From contig NZ_QEIJ01000001.1 in assembly GCF_003095395.1 (NCBI RefSeq), positions 372,001 through 436,000 of the forward strand: a stretch of 64,000 bases of DNA. Reading direction: 5' to 3'. Source of the DNA: Microbacterium sp. Gd 4-13. GTDB taxonomy: Bacteria; Actinomycetota; Actinomycetes; Actinomycetales; Microbacteriaceae. A program made the translations under genes and the position numbers. A model generated the notes under the pieces. The model searched no databases. It was not told the DNA's origin and saw only the letters and a list, made by a program, of their open reading frames with translations. Below, in pieces: positions 53,047 to 62,001 of this stretch (its first letter is position 1; each line of letters opens with the position of its first letter).

Positions 53047-54258
53047 TCAGACGCCGAGGAGCGACAGCCGACGGGATGCTTCGTCGAGCACATCGGCGCG
53101 TTTGCAGGCGGCGAAGCGCACGAGCGTGGCGTAGTCCGCCCGATTCTCGGGGCTCGCGAAGGCCGTGAGCGGGATGCCCACGACGCCCGCGCTCTCCGGA
53201 AGGGCACGACAGAAGTCCGCCGCATCCGTCGCCCCGAGGGGCGCGGCGTCGGCCACCGTGAAGTACGTGCCGCGGGGTGCCGAGACGTCGAAACCCGCGG
53301 CGGTCAATCCGCGGCCGAGGATGTCGCGCTTCTCGCGGAGCGCCGTCGCGATGCCCTCGAAGAAGGCGTCGGGCAGCCGGAGCCCGGTGGCCACTGCCGG
53401 CTGGAACGGGCTGCCGTTCACGTAGGTCAGGTACTGCTTCACGGTGAGGATGGCGGAGACCAGCGGCGCCGGGCCCGAGATCCAGCCGATCTTCCACCCG
53501 GTGACGGAGAACGTCTTGCCCGCGGAGGAGATGGAGACCGTGCGTTCCTCTGCGCCGGGGAGGGTGGCGATGGGCACGTGCGGCGCATCGAAGACGAGGT
53601 GCTCGTACACCTCGTCGGTGACGATGATCGCGTCGTGCCTCTCGGCCAGCTCGACGATACGTCGGCGCACGTCCGGGGTGAAGACGGCCCCGGTGGGGTT
53701 GTGGGGGTCGTTGACGAGGATGACGCGCGTTCGGTCGCTCACGGCGGCAGCCAGCCGGTCGAGATCGGGCTGGAAGTCGGGCCACCGCAGCGGCACCGGC
53801 ACCAGCCGGGCGCCGGCGAGAGCGACCGCTGCCGCATAGGCGTCGTAGTAGGGCTCGAAGACGACGACCTCGTCGTCCGGTCCGTCCAGGAGAGCGAGGA
53901 GCGTGGCCGCCAGTGCCTCGGTCGCGCCGGCGGTGGCGATGATGTCGCGCTCGGGGTCGAGGTGCAGACCGTAGAAGCGTTGCTGGTGTTCGGCGACCGC
54001 CGTGAGCAGATCGGGAAACCCGCGCCCCGGGGCGTACTGGTTCACTCCGTCGGCGATCGCCCGCATCGCCGCATCCAGCACTTCCGCCGGTCCGTCTTCG
54101 TCGGGAAAGCCCTGTCCGAGGTTGATGGCACCCGTCCGGGCCGCGAGCCCGCTCATCTCGGCGAAGATGGTGGTACCGATCGTGCCGTCCGCAGCACGGA
54201 GTCCGGCCCCATCTGCGGTCCGCTGCCAGGCCCCGGGAATCTCTCGCATCCTGCTCAC
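53047..54258 (-). CDS. PLP-dependent aminotransferase (class I/II)
   Basis: 403-residue fold-type-I aminotransferase similar to methionine/kynurenine-oxoglutarate aminotransferases (YbdL type). Seen are INLGQGFPDEDGP, NDPHNPTGAVF, TDEVYEHLVF and the PLP lysine in SISSAGKTFSVTGWKIGW. GTG 54258 is used; ATG 54249 is equally possible, and neither has a clear RBS. The convergent nitrilase suggests a transamination/omega-amidase pair. Confidence 0.88.
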   Translation of the reverse strand: MSRMREIPGAWQRTADGAGLRAADGTIGTTIFAEMSGLAARTGAINLGQGFPDEDGPAEVLDAAMRAIADGVNQYAPGRGFPDLLTAVAEHQQRFYGLHLDPERDIIATAGATEALAATLLALLDGPDDEVVVFEPYYDAYAAAVALAGARLVPVPLRWPDFQPDLDRLAAAVSDRTRVILVNDPHNPTGAVFTPDVRRRIVELAERHDAIIVTDEVYEHLVFDAPHVPIATLPGAEERTVSISSAGKTFSVTGWKIGWISGPAPLVSAILTVKQYLTYVNGSPFQPAVATGLRLPDAFFEGIATALREKRDILGRGLTAAGFDVSAPRGTYFTVADAAPLGATDAADFCRALPESAGVVGIPLTAFASPENRADYATLVRFAACKRADVLDEASRRLSLLGV

Positions 54259-54347
54259 GCTAGTCGCATAGACAGAGCCCATCCGCACCATATGAAACGC
54301 ACAGCAACTCGCCCCAAGCTGAAAGTCGCTTGGCAGAAGGAGCAATC

Positions 54348-55925
54348 ATGAGTGAGACACAGGGCGACCGCCCCGACGAGAACGCCGCGACGCCCGCGCC
54401 GCACACTTCCTCCGACGCGACGCCGGCGCCGCAGACCGGCGCGACGCCCGCGTCGGCAGGCACCCCCGCGCCCGCCGTACCGCCGGTTCCGACGACTCCG
54501 GCGTCGGCCCACACGCCGGCGGCGCCCGTCGTTCCCGCATGGTCGGGACAGCGCCCGCCGCAGCCGCCCCACCCGCAGGGCCCCTACGGCGGTGCCCCCC
54601 AGCAGCCGGCCTACGGCGTGCCTTCCCGTGAGGGCTACGCGGGCCAGCCGGCCGGCCAGAGCTTCGGAATCCCGTCGCAGCAGACCCAGCCCACCCTGCC
54701 GCTGCACGGCGCCACCGACACCGCTCCGCGCAAGAAGTCGAACGCGGGCAAGGTCGCCGGCCTCATCGTCGCTGCCGCACTCGTCGGCGGCGCCGCCGGC
54801 CTCGGCGGCACCTACGCCGGCCTCAGCCTCTGGGGCGGGTCCGACGCGACCCCGGTCGCGGGGGCGTCGACGGTCACGGTCAACGACACCGAGAACGTGA
54901 ACCAGACCACCGGCATCGCCGCGAAGGTCGTACCCAGCGTCGTGACGATCAGCGCGACCGGCGGCAGCAGCGGCGGCACCGGTTCGGGCGTCATCCTGAG
55001 CGCCGACGGCTACGTCGTCACCAACACCCACGTCGTCACCCTCGACGGGGCGACGGGAGACGCGGCCATCCGCGCGACGACGTCCGACGGTCGCGTGTAC
55101 AACGCCACGGTCGTCGGCACCGATCCCACGTATGACCTCGCCGTGATCAAGCTGACGGATGCTTCGGGCCTCACGCCGATCGAGATCGGCGATTCGGGCG
55201 ATCTGAACGTGGGCGACGAGACGGTCGCGGTCGGTGCCCCCCTCGGACTGTCGAACACGGTCACCACGGGCATCGTCAGTGCGCTGAACCGCTCGATCGA
55301 GGTCGCGTCGTCTGCTGCTCCTCAGGACGACCAGCCCAGCGAGGGCGGCCCCGGCGAGAGCCCCTTCCAGTTCGACTTCGGGCAGGGCGGGCAGGGCTCG
55401 ACGCCGTCGTCCGAGACGATCAAGATCGCCGTCATCCAGACGGATGCGGCGATCAACCCGGGGAACTCCGGTGGCGCGCTCGTCGACGACCAGGGCCGTC
55501 TCATCGGGATCAACGTCGCCATCGCCTCCGCGGGCAGCTCGTCCGGCGGCGGTCAGGCCGGTTCGATCGGTGTCGGTTTCTCCATCCCGTCGTCGGTCGC
55601 CGAGCGAGTCGCGAACGAGATCATCGAGAACGGCTCGGCGACGCACGGTCTGCTGGGCGCGTCGGTGCAGTCGACCTCGACCGTGGCGAACTCCACGATC
55701 GAGGGCGCCTACGTGGCGAGTGTCACCGACGGCGGCCCCGCGGCGGCGGCCGGGCTGCGCTCGGGCGACATCGTCACCGCGTTCAACGACCTCCCGATCA
55801 CGAACTCGGTCGATCTCACCGCGCAGGTGCGCGCCGTGGCCGCCGGAAGCGACGCGACCGTCACCTATGTCCGCGACGGTCAGACCCGCACCGCGAACGT
55901 CACGCTCGGTTCGTTGGGCTCCTGA
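54348..55925 (+). CDS. HtrA/DegP-like serine protease with PDZ domain
   Basis: 525-residue membrane-anchored trypsin-like protease. Residues 1-130 are Pro/Ala-rich and disordered, followed by one transmembrane helix (AGLIVAAALVGGAAGLGG). The protease domain has the triad His (TNTHVV), Asp (YDLAVIKL) and Ser (INPGNSGGALV), then a PDZ domain (ASVTDGGPAAAAGLRSGDIV). It handles misfolded or damaged exported proteins. The ATG has AAGGAG upstream. Confidence 0.94.
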   Translation: MSETQGDRPDENAATPAPHTSSDATPAPQTGATPASAGTPAPAVPPVPTTPASAHTPAAPVVPAWSGQRPPQPPHPQGPYGGAPQQPAYGVPSREGYAGQPAGQSFGIPSQQTQPTLPLHGATDTAPRKKSNAGKVAGLIVAAALVGGAAGLGGTYAGLSLWGGSDATPVAGASTVTVNDTENVNQTTGIAAKVVPSVVTISATGGSSGGTGSGVILSADGYVVTNTHVVTLDGATGDAAIRATTSDGRVYNATVVGTDPTYDLAVIKLTDASGLTPIEIGDSGDLNVGDETVAVGAPLGLSNTVTTGIVSALNRSIEVASSAAPQDDQPSEGGPGESPFQFDFGQGGQGSTPSSETIKIAVIQTDAAINPGNSGGALVDDQGRLIGINVAIASAGSSSGGGQAGSIGVGFSIPSSVAERVANEIIENGSATHGLLGASVQSTSTVANSTIEGAYVASVTDGGPAAAAGLRSGDIVTAFNDLPITNSVDLTAQVRAVAAGSDATVTYVRDGQTRTANVTLGSLGS

Positions 55926-55939
55926 GCCATCCCACGAAC

Positions 55940-55970
55940 AAGGCCGCCCCGCTCGAAGCGGGGCGGCCTT
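55940..55970. terminator. Terminator between the protease and maltokinase genes
   Basis: 14-bp perfect stem (55940-55953 and 55957-55970, 3-nt loop), between convergent genes. Confidence 0.82.
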
Positions 55971-55988
55971 CCTCGTGCGCTCGGGGGG

Positions 55989-57329
55989 TCACACGTCGCG
56001 GGTGAGCCGCTCTATCGCCGACAGGGGGATCGACAGCCAGTCCGGGCGGTTGCGCACCTCGTAGACGGCCTCGTAGACGGCCTTGTCGAGTTCGAATGCG
56101 CGCAGGAGCCGCTCGTCGGCCGAGGGTCCGCCCGCCGCGGCGTAGCCCCGCTCGAAGGCGGTGACCGCCGCTGCCGCCCACGCGCGCGCCACGGTGGCGT
56201 CGACCCCGAGTCGTTCGACGGATCCGGCGACGTAGTCGAACGACCGCAGCATCCCGGCGACGTCGCGGACCGCGAGGTCGGGCATGCGCCGAGCCGTGAT
56301 CGGTCGCAGCGGTTCTCCTTCGAAATCGAGCAGCACCCAGCCGCGACCCTGCACCTCGAGCACCTGCCCCAGGTGCAGATCGCCGTGCACGCGCTGGAAC
56401 GGGGGCCACGGTGCGGTCTGCGCCGCCGCGTAGACCGCGCGGATGGATGCGGCGAACCGCGCGACCGCGGGGATCTCGGCCACCGCCGTGGCGAGCCCGT
56501 CTTCCCAGACCGCCGCGACGCGCCGCCGATCGGAGTCGTCGGCCTCGTGTGTCGGCAGGATGCGCGACAGCGTCAGGTGCACGTCGGCGACGGCGGCCCC
56601 CAGGGCTGCGGCGCGATCGGCGAAGGCGACGTCCTCCTGCGCGGCGGTGAGCGCGACGCGCCACGCGTCTTCGACGTCGTCGAGGAACTCTTGAGCGAAC
56701 GCGAGCGATCCCGACACGACGTGCTCGGGGTTGCCCGGGTCGCGCCAGGCGCCCTCGAGCGATCCGATGGCCCGAGGAACCGACGACGACCCGTTGTCTG
56801 CGAGGGCGGTCTGCAATTCGATGTCGGGATTGAGTCCGGGGTGCACCTGCCGGAAGAGCTTGCAGATGACCGCGCTTCCGCCCCCGTCGGGGCGGAAGAT
56901 CAGGGAGGTGTTCGATTGTTCCGCCCCGAGCACCGACGCGGAGGCGGTCGGCGCGGTGGGCGGACGCCGTGCCGCGGGGTGGCTGTCGAGGGGTCCGTCG
57001 ACGCCGCTGACGCGACCGCCGGAGGTCACCGACCGGTACAGCCACGCCGCATAGGCGTCGTCGGTCGCACCGTCGACCAGCACCGTGCCGTCTTCGAGGT
57101 CGCCCACGATCCCCGCGTTGGGGCGGGTGGAGCGGACGACGAGGGGCACCTGGTAGAGCACCGGGGTCTCGGGCGCGTCGTCGGCGACGAGGAGCACGCG
57201 GACGCGCGCGGACTGCTCGTTCGCGACATCCCACTCGGCGACGAGTCGAAGGCGCGGAGTGCGGCCTTTCGAGGCGTACCACCGTTGGGCGGGCATCCAG
57301 TCGGTCAGCGACTGCAGGGTGCTGTCCAT
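55989..57329 (-). CDS. mak: Maltokinase
   Basis: 446-residue kinase making maltose 1-phosphate for the GlgE alpha-glucan pathway. The N-terminal cap has WMPAQRWYASKGR, typical of maltokinases; the kinase lobe has HGDLHLGQVL and LLDFEGEPLRPI, an intact catalytic loop. In many actinobacteria it is next to or fused with treS; neither treS nor glgE is in this window. The preceding gene ends 9 nt upstream in the same direction. Confidence 0.9.
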   Translation of the reverse strand: MDSTLQSLTDWMPAQRWYASKGRTPRLRLVAEWDVANEQSARVRVLLVADDAPETPVLYQVPLVVRSTRPNAGIVGDLEDGTVLVDGATDDAYAAWLYRSVTSGGRVSGVDGPLDSHPAARRPPTAPTASASVLGAEQSNTSLIFRPDGGGSAVICKLFRQVHPGLNPDIELQTALADNGSSSVPRAIGSLEGAWRDPGNPEHVVSGSLAFAQEFLDDVEDAWRVALTAAQEDVAFADRAAALGAAVADVHLTLSRILPTHEADDSDRRRVAAVWEDGLATAVAEIPAVARFAASIRAVYAAAQTAPWPPFQRVHGDLHLGQVLEVQGRGWVLLDFEGEPLRPITARRMPDLAVRDVAGMLRSFDYVAGSVERLGVDATVARAWAAAAVTAFERGYAAAGGPSADERLLRAFELDKAVYEAVYEVRNRPDWLSIPLSAIERLTRDV

Positions 57330-57338
57330 GGGGCGGGG

Positions 57339-58316
57339 TTACCTTTCGTCGGTGTTCTCCGGTACGACGGCGCCGTCGACGGTGTCGTCGGCCTCCGCCG
57401 AGGTCGTCGATTCGATCTCTGTGCGCTTCCGGCGGGGGATCGCCCGCCGACCGACCGATCCGATTCCGCGCGCGGTGCTTCCTGCGGCCCCCACGATCGC
57501 GCTGCCCACACGTGCGACGCCGCTCGCCGCCGAGTGCTCGACCCGCTTCGCGCCCGGCCTGGGCTCGACGACGGCGGGGACGGTGAGCGGGGGAGGACCG
57601 AAAGCCCGCCGCGAGCCGACCAGCACGCGCCGGCCGAGGATGTGGTTTCCGGCACCGCCGACGACCGCGCCCACTCCGAACGGGAGCGCCTTGCCGAGGA
57701 ACGACGCGCCGCCGCGAGCGGCGAACTGGTGCACGAACGTCGTCTTCAGACGATCGACGAGCGGGCCGATGGCTGCGCGGGGAAGCGTCTTCGTGATCAT
57801 CTGCCCCCAGTACCCCGAACGGTCGGGGCCGCGACCTGCTGCCTGCCCGGCGAGCTGCGCGAGCAGGTCAACGCCCTCGCGTCCGAGCATCAGGGTGAGC
57901 ACGAGCGCCCGAGCGCGCTCGGGGTCTTCGACGGCGACGCCATGCACCTCGGCGATCGACTGCGCGAAGAGCGCCGTCGATTCGAGGAACCCGAGGGTCT
58001 CCACGCCGCTGAGGGCGAGGGTGACCCCGGTGCCGATACCGGGCACGACGGCGGTCGCGCCGACCGCGGCTCCGCCCGTCGTGACCGCCGCGAGGTAACG
58101 ACGCTCGAGGATGCGCACGATCTCGAGCGTCGACGCCTGGGGGTGGCGCAGACGGATGCTGCGCAGGTGCGCTAGCACGACGGGGCGCTGGATCGCCAGC
58201 ACGCGGTCGAGTGCGCGGATGGTCCGGGGGTGCTCGGGGGAGCCGACCGGCGGGAGGCCGCCGTCCCACGGCGCGTCGCCGGGCAGCGAATGGATCCGAT
58301 GCACCTTGTCGCTCAC
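57339..58316 (-). CDS. Uncharacterised protein upstream of maltokinase
   Basis: 325-residue protein. A helical N-terminus (RRYLAAVTTGGAAVGATAVV) runs into Gly/Ala-rich hydrophobic segments (PGIGTGVTLALSGVETLGFL, LPFGVGAVVGGAGNHILGRR) that may insert in a membrane, then a basic and acidic disordered tail. No known domain recognised. The GTG lies 7 nt after TAGGAT and starts a likely unit with the maltokinase. Confidence 0.7.
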   Translation of the reverse strand: MSDKVHRIHSLPGDAPWDGGLPPVGSPEHPRTIRALDRVLAIQRPVVLAHLRSIRLRHPQASTLEIVRILERRYLAAVTTGGAAVGATAVVPGIGTGVTLALSGVETLGFLESTALFAQSIAEVHGVAVEDPERARALVLTLMLGREGVDLLAQLAGQAAGRGPDRSGYWGQMITKTLPRAAIGPLVDRLKTTFVHQFAARGGASFLGKALPFGVGAVVGGAGNHILGRRVLVGSRRAFGPPPLTVPAVVEPRPGAKRVEHSAASGVARVGSAIVGAAGSTARGIGSVGRRAIPRRKRTEIESTTSAEADDTVDGAVVPENTDER

Positions 58317-58329
58317 CTGCACGATCCTA
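58317..58329 (-). promoter_or_regulatory. Leaderless-type -10 box (TAGGAT)
   Basis: TAGGAT on the minus strand at 58329-58324 and 7 nt to the GTG at 58316. Confidence 0.55.
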
Positions 58330-58417
58330 CGAATGCGAGCCGGAAAGAGCCTGGGGGGTTGCGCCCGAGTACCGGACACCCATGACATTCGCGGCAGGAG
58401 CCGGTCGTGACCCTTGG

Positions 58418-58429
58418 TAGTTTGGACCG
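58418..58429 (+). promoter_or_regulatory. Leaderless-type -10 box of the ABC ATPase gene (TAGTTT)
   Basis: TAGTTT at 58418-58423 and 6 nt to the ATG. Confidence 0.55.
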
Positions 58430-60157
58430 ATGACAGCATCGCTGCCGAACCCGTTCGAGTCACCGGCCGAAGAGGCCGGAGACCAGAGCGTCGACGGTCG
58501 CGACGAACAACCGGCTGCAGCCCCCAAACCTCGCGCGCCGCGGGCCAAGCCCGCGTCGCCGCGGCCGGCCCGGGGCTCGTCGGCGAACAAGGCGAAGACG
58601 CCGCGGCGCACGCCGGCCTCGAAGGCGCCGCGCGCCACGCCGAAGGCGCCGGCGACGCCGGTCGACCCGGGGCCGCCGCCGCCGCTGCCCACCGATATCG
58701 TCGTGCCGCCGAAACCGCCGCTGCCCCCCATCCCGCCGTTGCCGGCAGATCTGACGGGCGCTGTCGCCGGCGCGGACACGCGGTCTTCCGAATCACCGTC
58801 ACCGGTCGAAGACACCCCCGCAGCCGCGATCGAGTCGGATCCGTCGGACGCCCCGCCGGTCGATGACACGCCGGCGAAACCCGTCGAGGAACGCGAAGAG
58901 GAGCGCGTCGACGACGTCGAGCCCGAACCCGTCGTCGATGCCGAGGCGGTCACCGAGGTCGAGGCTGAGCCCGAGCCTGTCGTTGACGACGAGGTCGAGG
59001 CTGTCGTCGATGCCGAGCCCGTCACCGACGTCGATGCCGAGCCCGTCACCGAGGTCGAGCCGGTCGAGGCCGACTCCACGTCGGAGCCGAGCAACCCGTC
59101 TGACCCCGTCGACGTGGACGAATCGCCCGAGGAACACGCGATCGCCGACCCCGAACCGACCGGGCCCGAGGTCGCGTCCGTCGATGACGCCGAGCCGGTC
59201 GCCGAATCCGCACTCGAGACCGCTGCGCCGGAGGGTTCCGGCGTCGAGACCGAGGCCCCTCCGGAGACCTCGGCGGTCGACGCATCCGACGAACTCGTCG
59301 ACGAGGCCCTCGTCACGGACGACGACGAGGGCGCTCTCGCGCCTGCCGTGATCGTGACCGAGCCGGATGACTCTCGCGTCTCGGAGGCGGAGCCCGTGGT
59401 TCCCGCTCTGCAGCTGCGCGGTGTGACGAAGGTCTTCGGCGACACGCGTGCCGTCGACGGTATCGACCTGACGGTTCCCGCGGGCTCGTTCTACGGGTTG
59501 GTCGGTCCGAACGGCGCCGGTAAGACGACGACTCTGTCGATGATCGCCGGTCTCCTGCGCCCCGACGCCGGCACCATCACCATCGGCGGTATCGACGTGT
59601 CGCGCAAGAGCGCGGCCACGAAGAAGCTCATGGGCGTGCTTCCCGATCGGCTGCGCACCTTCGACCGCCTCACGGGCCGCCAGCTGCTCTACTACTACGG
59701 AGTGCTCCGGGGTCTTCCCGCGGCTGTCGTGGAGTCGCGCACGACCGATCTCGCCAGGGCGTTCGATCTCACGAGTGCGCTCGGTCGGTCGGTCTCCGAC
59801 TACTCGGCGGGTATGACGAAGAAGGTGATGCTGGCCGGCGCGATGATCCATTCGCCTCGCCTGCTGGTGCTCGATGAGCCTTTCGAGGCCGTCGACCCGG
59901 TCTCGAGCGCCGTCATCCTCGACATCCTCTCGACGTACGTCGAGCACGGCGGCACGGTGATCCTCTCCAGCCACGGCATGGAGCTGGTAGAACGGGTCTG
60001 CTCCGGCGTGGCGGTCATCGTCTCCGGACAGGTGCTCGCAGAGGGCACGGTCGACGAGGTGCGCGGCGAGTCGACTCTCGAGCAGCGTTTCCTCGAACTC
60101 GCGGGCGGCCTGGGAGACAGGGAAGGCCTCGAGTGGTTGCACACGTTCTCCGACTGA
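58430..60157 (+). CDS. ABC transporter ATPase with long disordered N-terminus
   Basis: 575 residues, but only the last 250 form the ATPase. Residues 1-325 are low complexity: a Pro/Ala/Lys-rich start, then strongly acidic Glu-Pro-Val-Asp repeats such as AEPVTDVDAEPVTEVE. The ATPase has Walker A GPNGAGKTTT (about 360), a Q-loop region, a variant signature DYSAGMTKKV instead of LSGGQ, Walker B LLVLDEPFEAVD, and the switch His SSHGMELVE. Its 3' end overlaps the permease gene. Transported substrate unknown. Confidence 0.9.
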   Translation: MTASLPNPFESPAEEAGDQSVDGRDEQPAAAPKPRAPRAKPASPRPARGSSANKAKTPRRTPASKAPRATPKAPATPVDPGPPPPLPTDIVVPPKPPLPPIPPLPADLTGAVAGADTRSSESPSPVEDTPAAAIESDPSDAPPVDDTPAKPVEEREEERVDDVEPEPVVDAEAVTEVEAEPEPVVDDEVEAVVDAEPVTDVDAEPVTEVEPVEADSTSEPSNPSDPVDVDESPEEHAIADPEPTGPEVASVDDAEPVAESALETAAPEGSGVETEAPPETSAVDASDELVDEALVTDDDEGALAPAVIVTEPDDSRVSEAEPVVPALQLRGVTKVFGDTRAVDGIDLTVPAGSFYGLVGPNGAGKTTTLSMIAGLLRPDAGTITIGGIDVSRKSAATKKLMGVLPDRLRTFDRLTGRQLLYYYGVLRGLPAAVVESRTTDLARAFDLTSALGRSVSDYSAGMTKKVMLAGAMIHSPRLLVLDEPFEAVDPVSSAVILDILSTYVEHGGTVILSSHGMELVERVCSGVAVIVSGQVLAEGTVDEVRGESTLEQRFLELAGGLGDREGLEWLHTFSD

Positions 60158-61692
60158 GGATCGCCACGATGCTCGGCGCTCTCCGGGGCGACCGTCGGCA
60201 TGTCATCCGCGTGGCCGTCGGCCTCGTGCTGCTCGTCGTGGCGACGGTCGTAGGGGTCGTGGCCGTGCTCAGCCTCGCCGACGCGTCCGAGTCGGCGATC
60301 GCGGCCGTATTGGTCTTCGCGGGGTCCGCCGTGACCCTCGGTTTCTTCGTCGCGCCGCTCGTGACCGGTGCGGCCGACCCGCTCGATCCGCGCCGGTTCG
60401 CCGTGCTCGGTCTCGCTCCCCGCCCTCTCGCCGCGGTGCTCGCCCTGGCCGGGCTCATCAGCGTGCCCAGTCTCGTGCTCATCACGCTGTCGGTGTGCGC
60501 GGCGGTCGTGTGGACGGCGCACGGAGCGTCGTCGTCCGTCGCCGTCGTCTCGACCGTCGCCGGCGTCGCGACGTGCGTGCTCGCCGCGCGGGTCAGCATG
60601 GCCGTGGCTGCGCTCGTGCTGCGCGAACGCCGTTCACGTGAGCTGTCGGGCATGTTCCTCGTCGCGATCTTGGTCGTCGTGGTTCCCGTCGGCGTTTTCC
60701 TGGCTTCTCTCGAGTGGCGCGGGCAGGTGCCTCCGCAGCTGAGCGAAGCCGCCGCCGTTCTCGGATACACCCCGGTGGGTGCCGCGTGGGCCCTGCCGTC
60801 CGCGTCGCAGCCGGCGGCGGCCGCCTGGGGCGCCGTGGTGATGGTGGCCACCCTCGTCGCCCTCGCCGTCGCGTGGGTGGCGCTGGTGAGCCGCGCCCTC
60901 ACGACCACGGAGCGCCCCGTCGCGGTCCGCGAGCGCGGCGGCCTCGGCTGGTTCGCCGTCGCACCGGGAACGCCCGGTGGAGCGATCGCGGCACGGAGCC
61001 TGGTTTATTGGCTGCGCGACCGCCGATACCTGGTCAACATCGTGGTCGTCCCCGTCGCCGCGGTGCTCGCCGTCGTGCCTCTCCTCGTCGCGGGCGTGCC
61101 CTTCGAGGTCGCGGTGCTCGTTCCGGTGCCGATCATGGCGCTCTTCTTCGGGTGGCTCCCGCACAACGACCTGGCGTACGACTCGACCGCCGTGTGGATG
61201 CATCTCGCCAGCGCGGTCCGCGGGTCATCCGACCGCATCGGCCGCCTCGTGCCGATGCTGTTCGTCGGCGTTCCGATCCTCGCCATCGCTATTCCCGTCG
61301 CCATCGCCCTCCACGGTCGGTGGGCCTTGCTCCCCGCCATGGTCGGGGTCTGCGCGGCGCTCTTCCTCGCGGGGCTCGGGTTGTCGAGTATCACCTCCGC
61401 GCTGGCCCCGTACGCCGTGTCCCGGCCCGGGGACAGCCCGTTCCAGCAGCCGCAGCGTGCCGGATCGGGCGCGATGGCGCAGGGACTCGTGCTGCTCGGT
61501 TCGATCGCCGCCGCAGGCCCTGCCCTCTGGTGGGGATGGCTCACGCTCACCCGCGACATCTCCTTCGCGATGCCGTCGATGTGGGCGGGCATCGGTGCGG
61601 GCGTCGTGGTGCTCGTTCTCGGGGTGGCGATCGGATCGGCCGTCTTCCAGCGGCGGGGCAGCCGACTGATGGAGTTCGCGGAGTCGACGTGA
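60133..61692 (+). CDS. ABC transporter permease, multispan
   Basis: 519-residue membrane protein with about 10-12 helices (for example VAVGLVLLVVATVVGVVAVL and WAGIGAGVVVLVLGVAIGSA). Partner of the preceding ATPase, overlapping it by 25 nt. GTG 60133 has GGAAGG 6 nt upstream; ATG 60169 is an alternative. Substrate unknown. Confidence 0.85.
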   Translation: MVAHVLRLRIATMLGALRGDRRHVIRVAVGLVLLVVATVVGVVAVLSLADASESAIAAVLVFAGSAVTLGFFVAPLVTGAADPLDPRRFAVLGLAPRPLAAVLALAGLISVPSLVLITLSVCAAVVWTAHGASSSVAVVSTVAGVATCVLAARVSMAVAALVLRERRSRELSGMFLVAILVVVVPVGVFLASLEWRGQVPPQLSEAAAVLGYTPVGAAWALPSASQPAAAAWGAVVMVATLVALAVAWVALVSRALTTTERPVAVRERGGLGWFAVAPGTPGGAIAARSLVYWLRDRRYLVNIVVVPVAAVLAVVPLLVAGVPFEVAVLVPVPIMALFFGWLPHNDLAYDSTAVWMHLASAVRGSSDRIGRLVPMLFVGVPILAIAIPVAIALHGRWALLPAMVGVCAALFLAGLGLSSITSALAPYAVSRPGDSPFQQPQRAGSGAMAQGLVLLGSIAAAGPALWWGWLTLTRDISFAMPSMWAGIGAGVVVLVLGVAIGSAVFQRRGSRLMEFAEST

Positions 61693-61718
61693 CGGGCCCC
61701 GGCGAAGGACCTCCCGAC

Positions 61719-61732
61719 TACACTGGCACCCT
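61719..61732 (+). promoter_or_regulatory. Leaderless-type -10 box of the DUF3039 gene (TACACT)
   Basis: TACACT at 61719-61724 and 8 nt to the ATG. Confidence 0.5.
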
Positions 61733-61999
61733 ATGAGCACGCCTCTCGACAGTCCTGACCAGGGGGGTCTGGCGACCCTCGACCGTGAACTCGAAGAGCT
61801 CATCCGCGAGGAGAGCATCGAGCCCGGAGACCATGAGCGGTTCTCGCACTACGTCAAGAAGGACAAGATCCTCGAGTCGGCGATCAGCGGTAAGCCGGTG
61901 CGTGCGCTCTGCGGCAAGAAGTGGACCCCGGGGCGCGATCCCGAGAAGTTCCCCGTCTGCCCGACCTGCAAAGAGATCTACGAGAACCTGACGAAGTAG
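61733..61999 (+). CDS. DUF3039 protein with Zn-ribbon-like cysteines
   Basis: 88-residue conserved actinobacterial protein. It has HERFSHYVKKDKILESAISG, then GKPVRALCGKKWTPGRDPEK and a CPTC pair, so one zinc could be bound by three or four ligands. Function unknown. It ends 2 nt from the convergent gene. Confidence 0.9.
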   Translation: MSTPLDSPDQGGLATLDRELEELIREESIEPGDHERFSHYVKKDKILESAISGKPVRALCGKKWTPGRDPEKFPVCPTCKEIYENLTK

Positions 62000-62001
62000 C
62001 C

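Noticed and set aside
58861..59090. Near-tandem GACGTCGA/GAGCCCGTC repeats that could be read as a short DNA repeat array.
   Set aside because: They follow the reading frame and encode acidic EPV/DVD repeats of the ABC ATPase tail; no CRISPR spacing.
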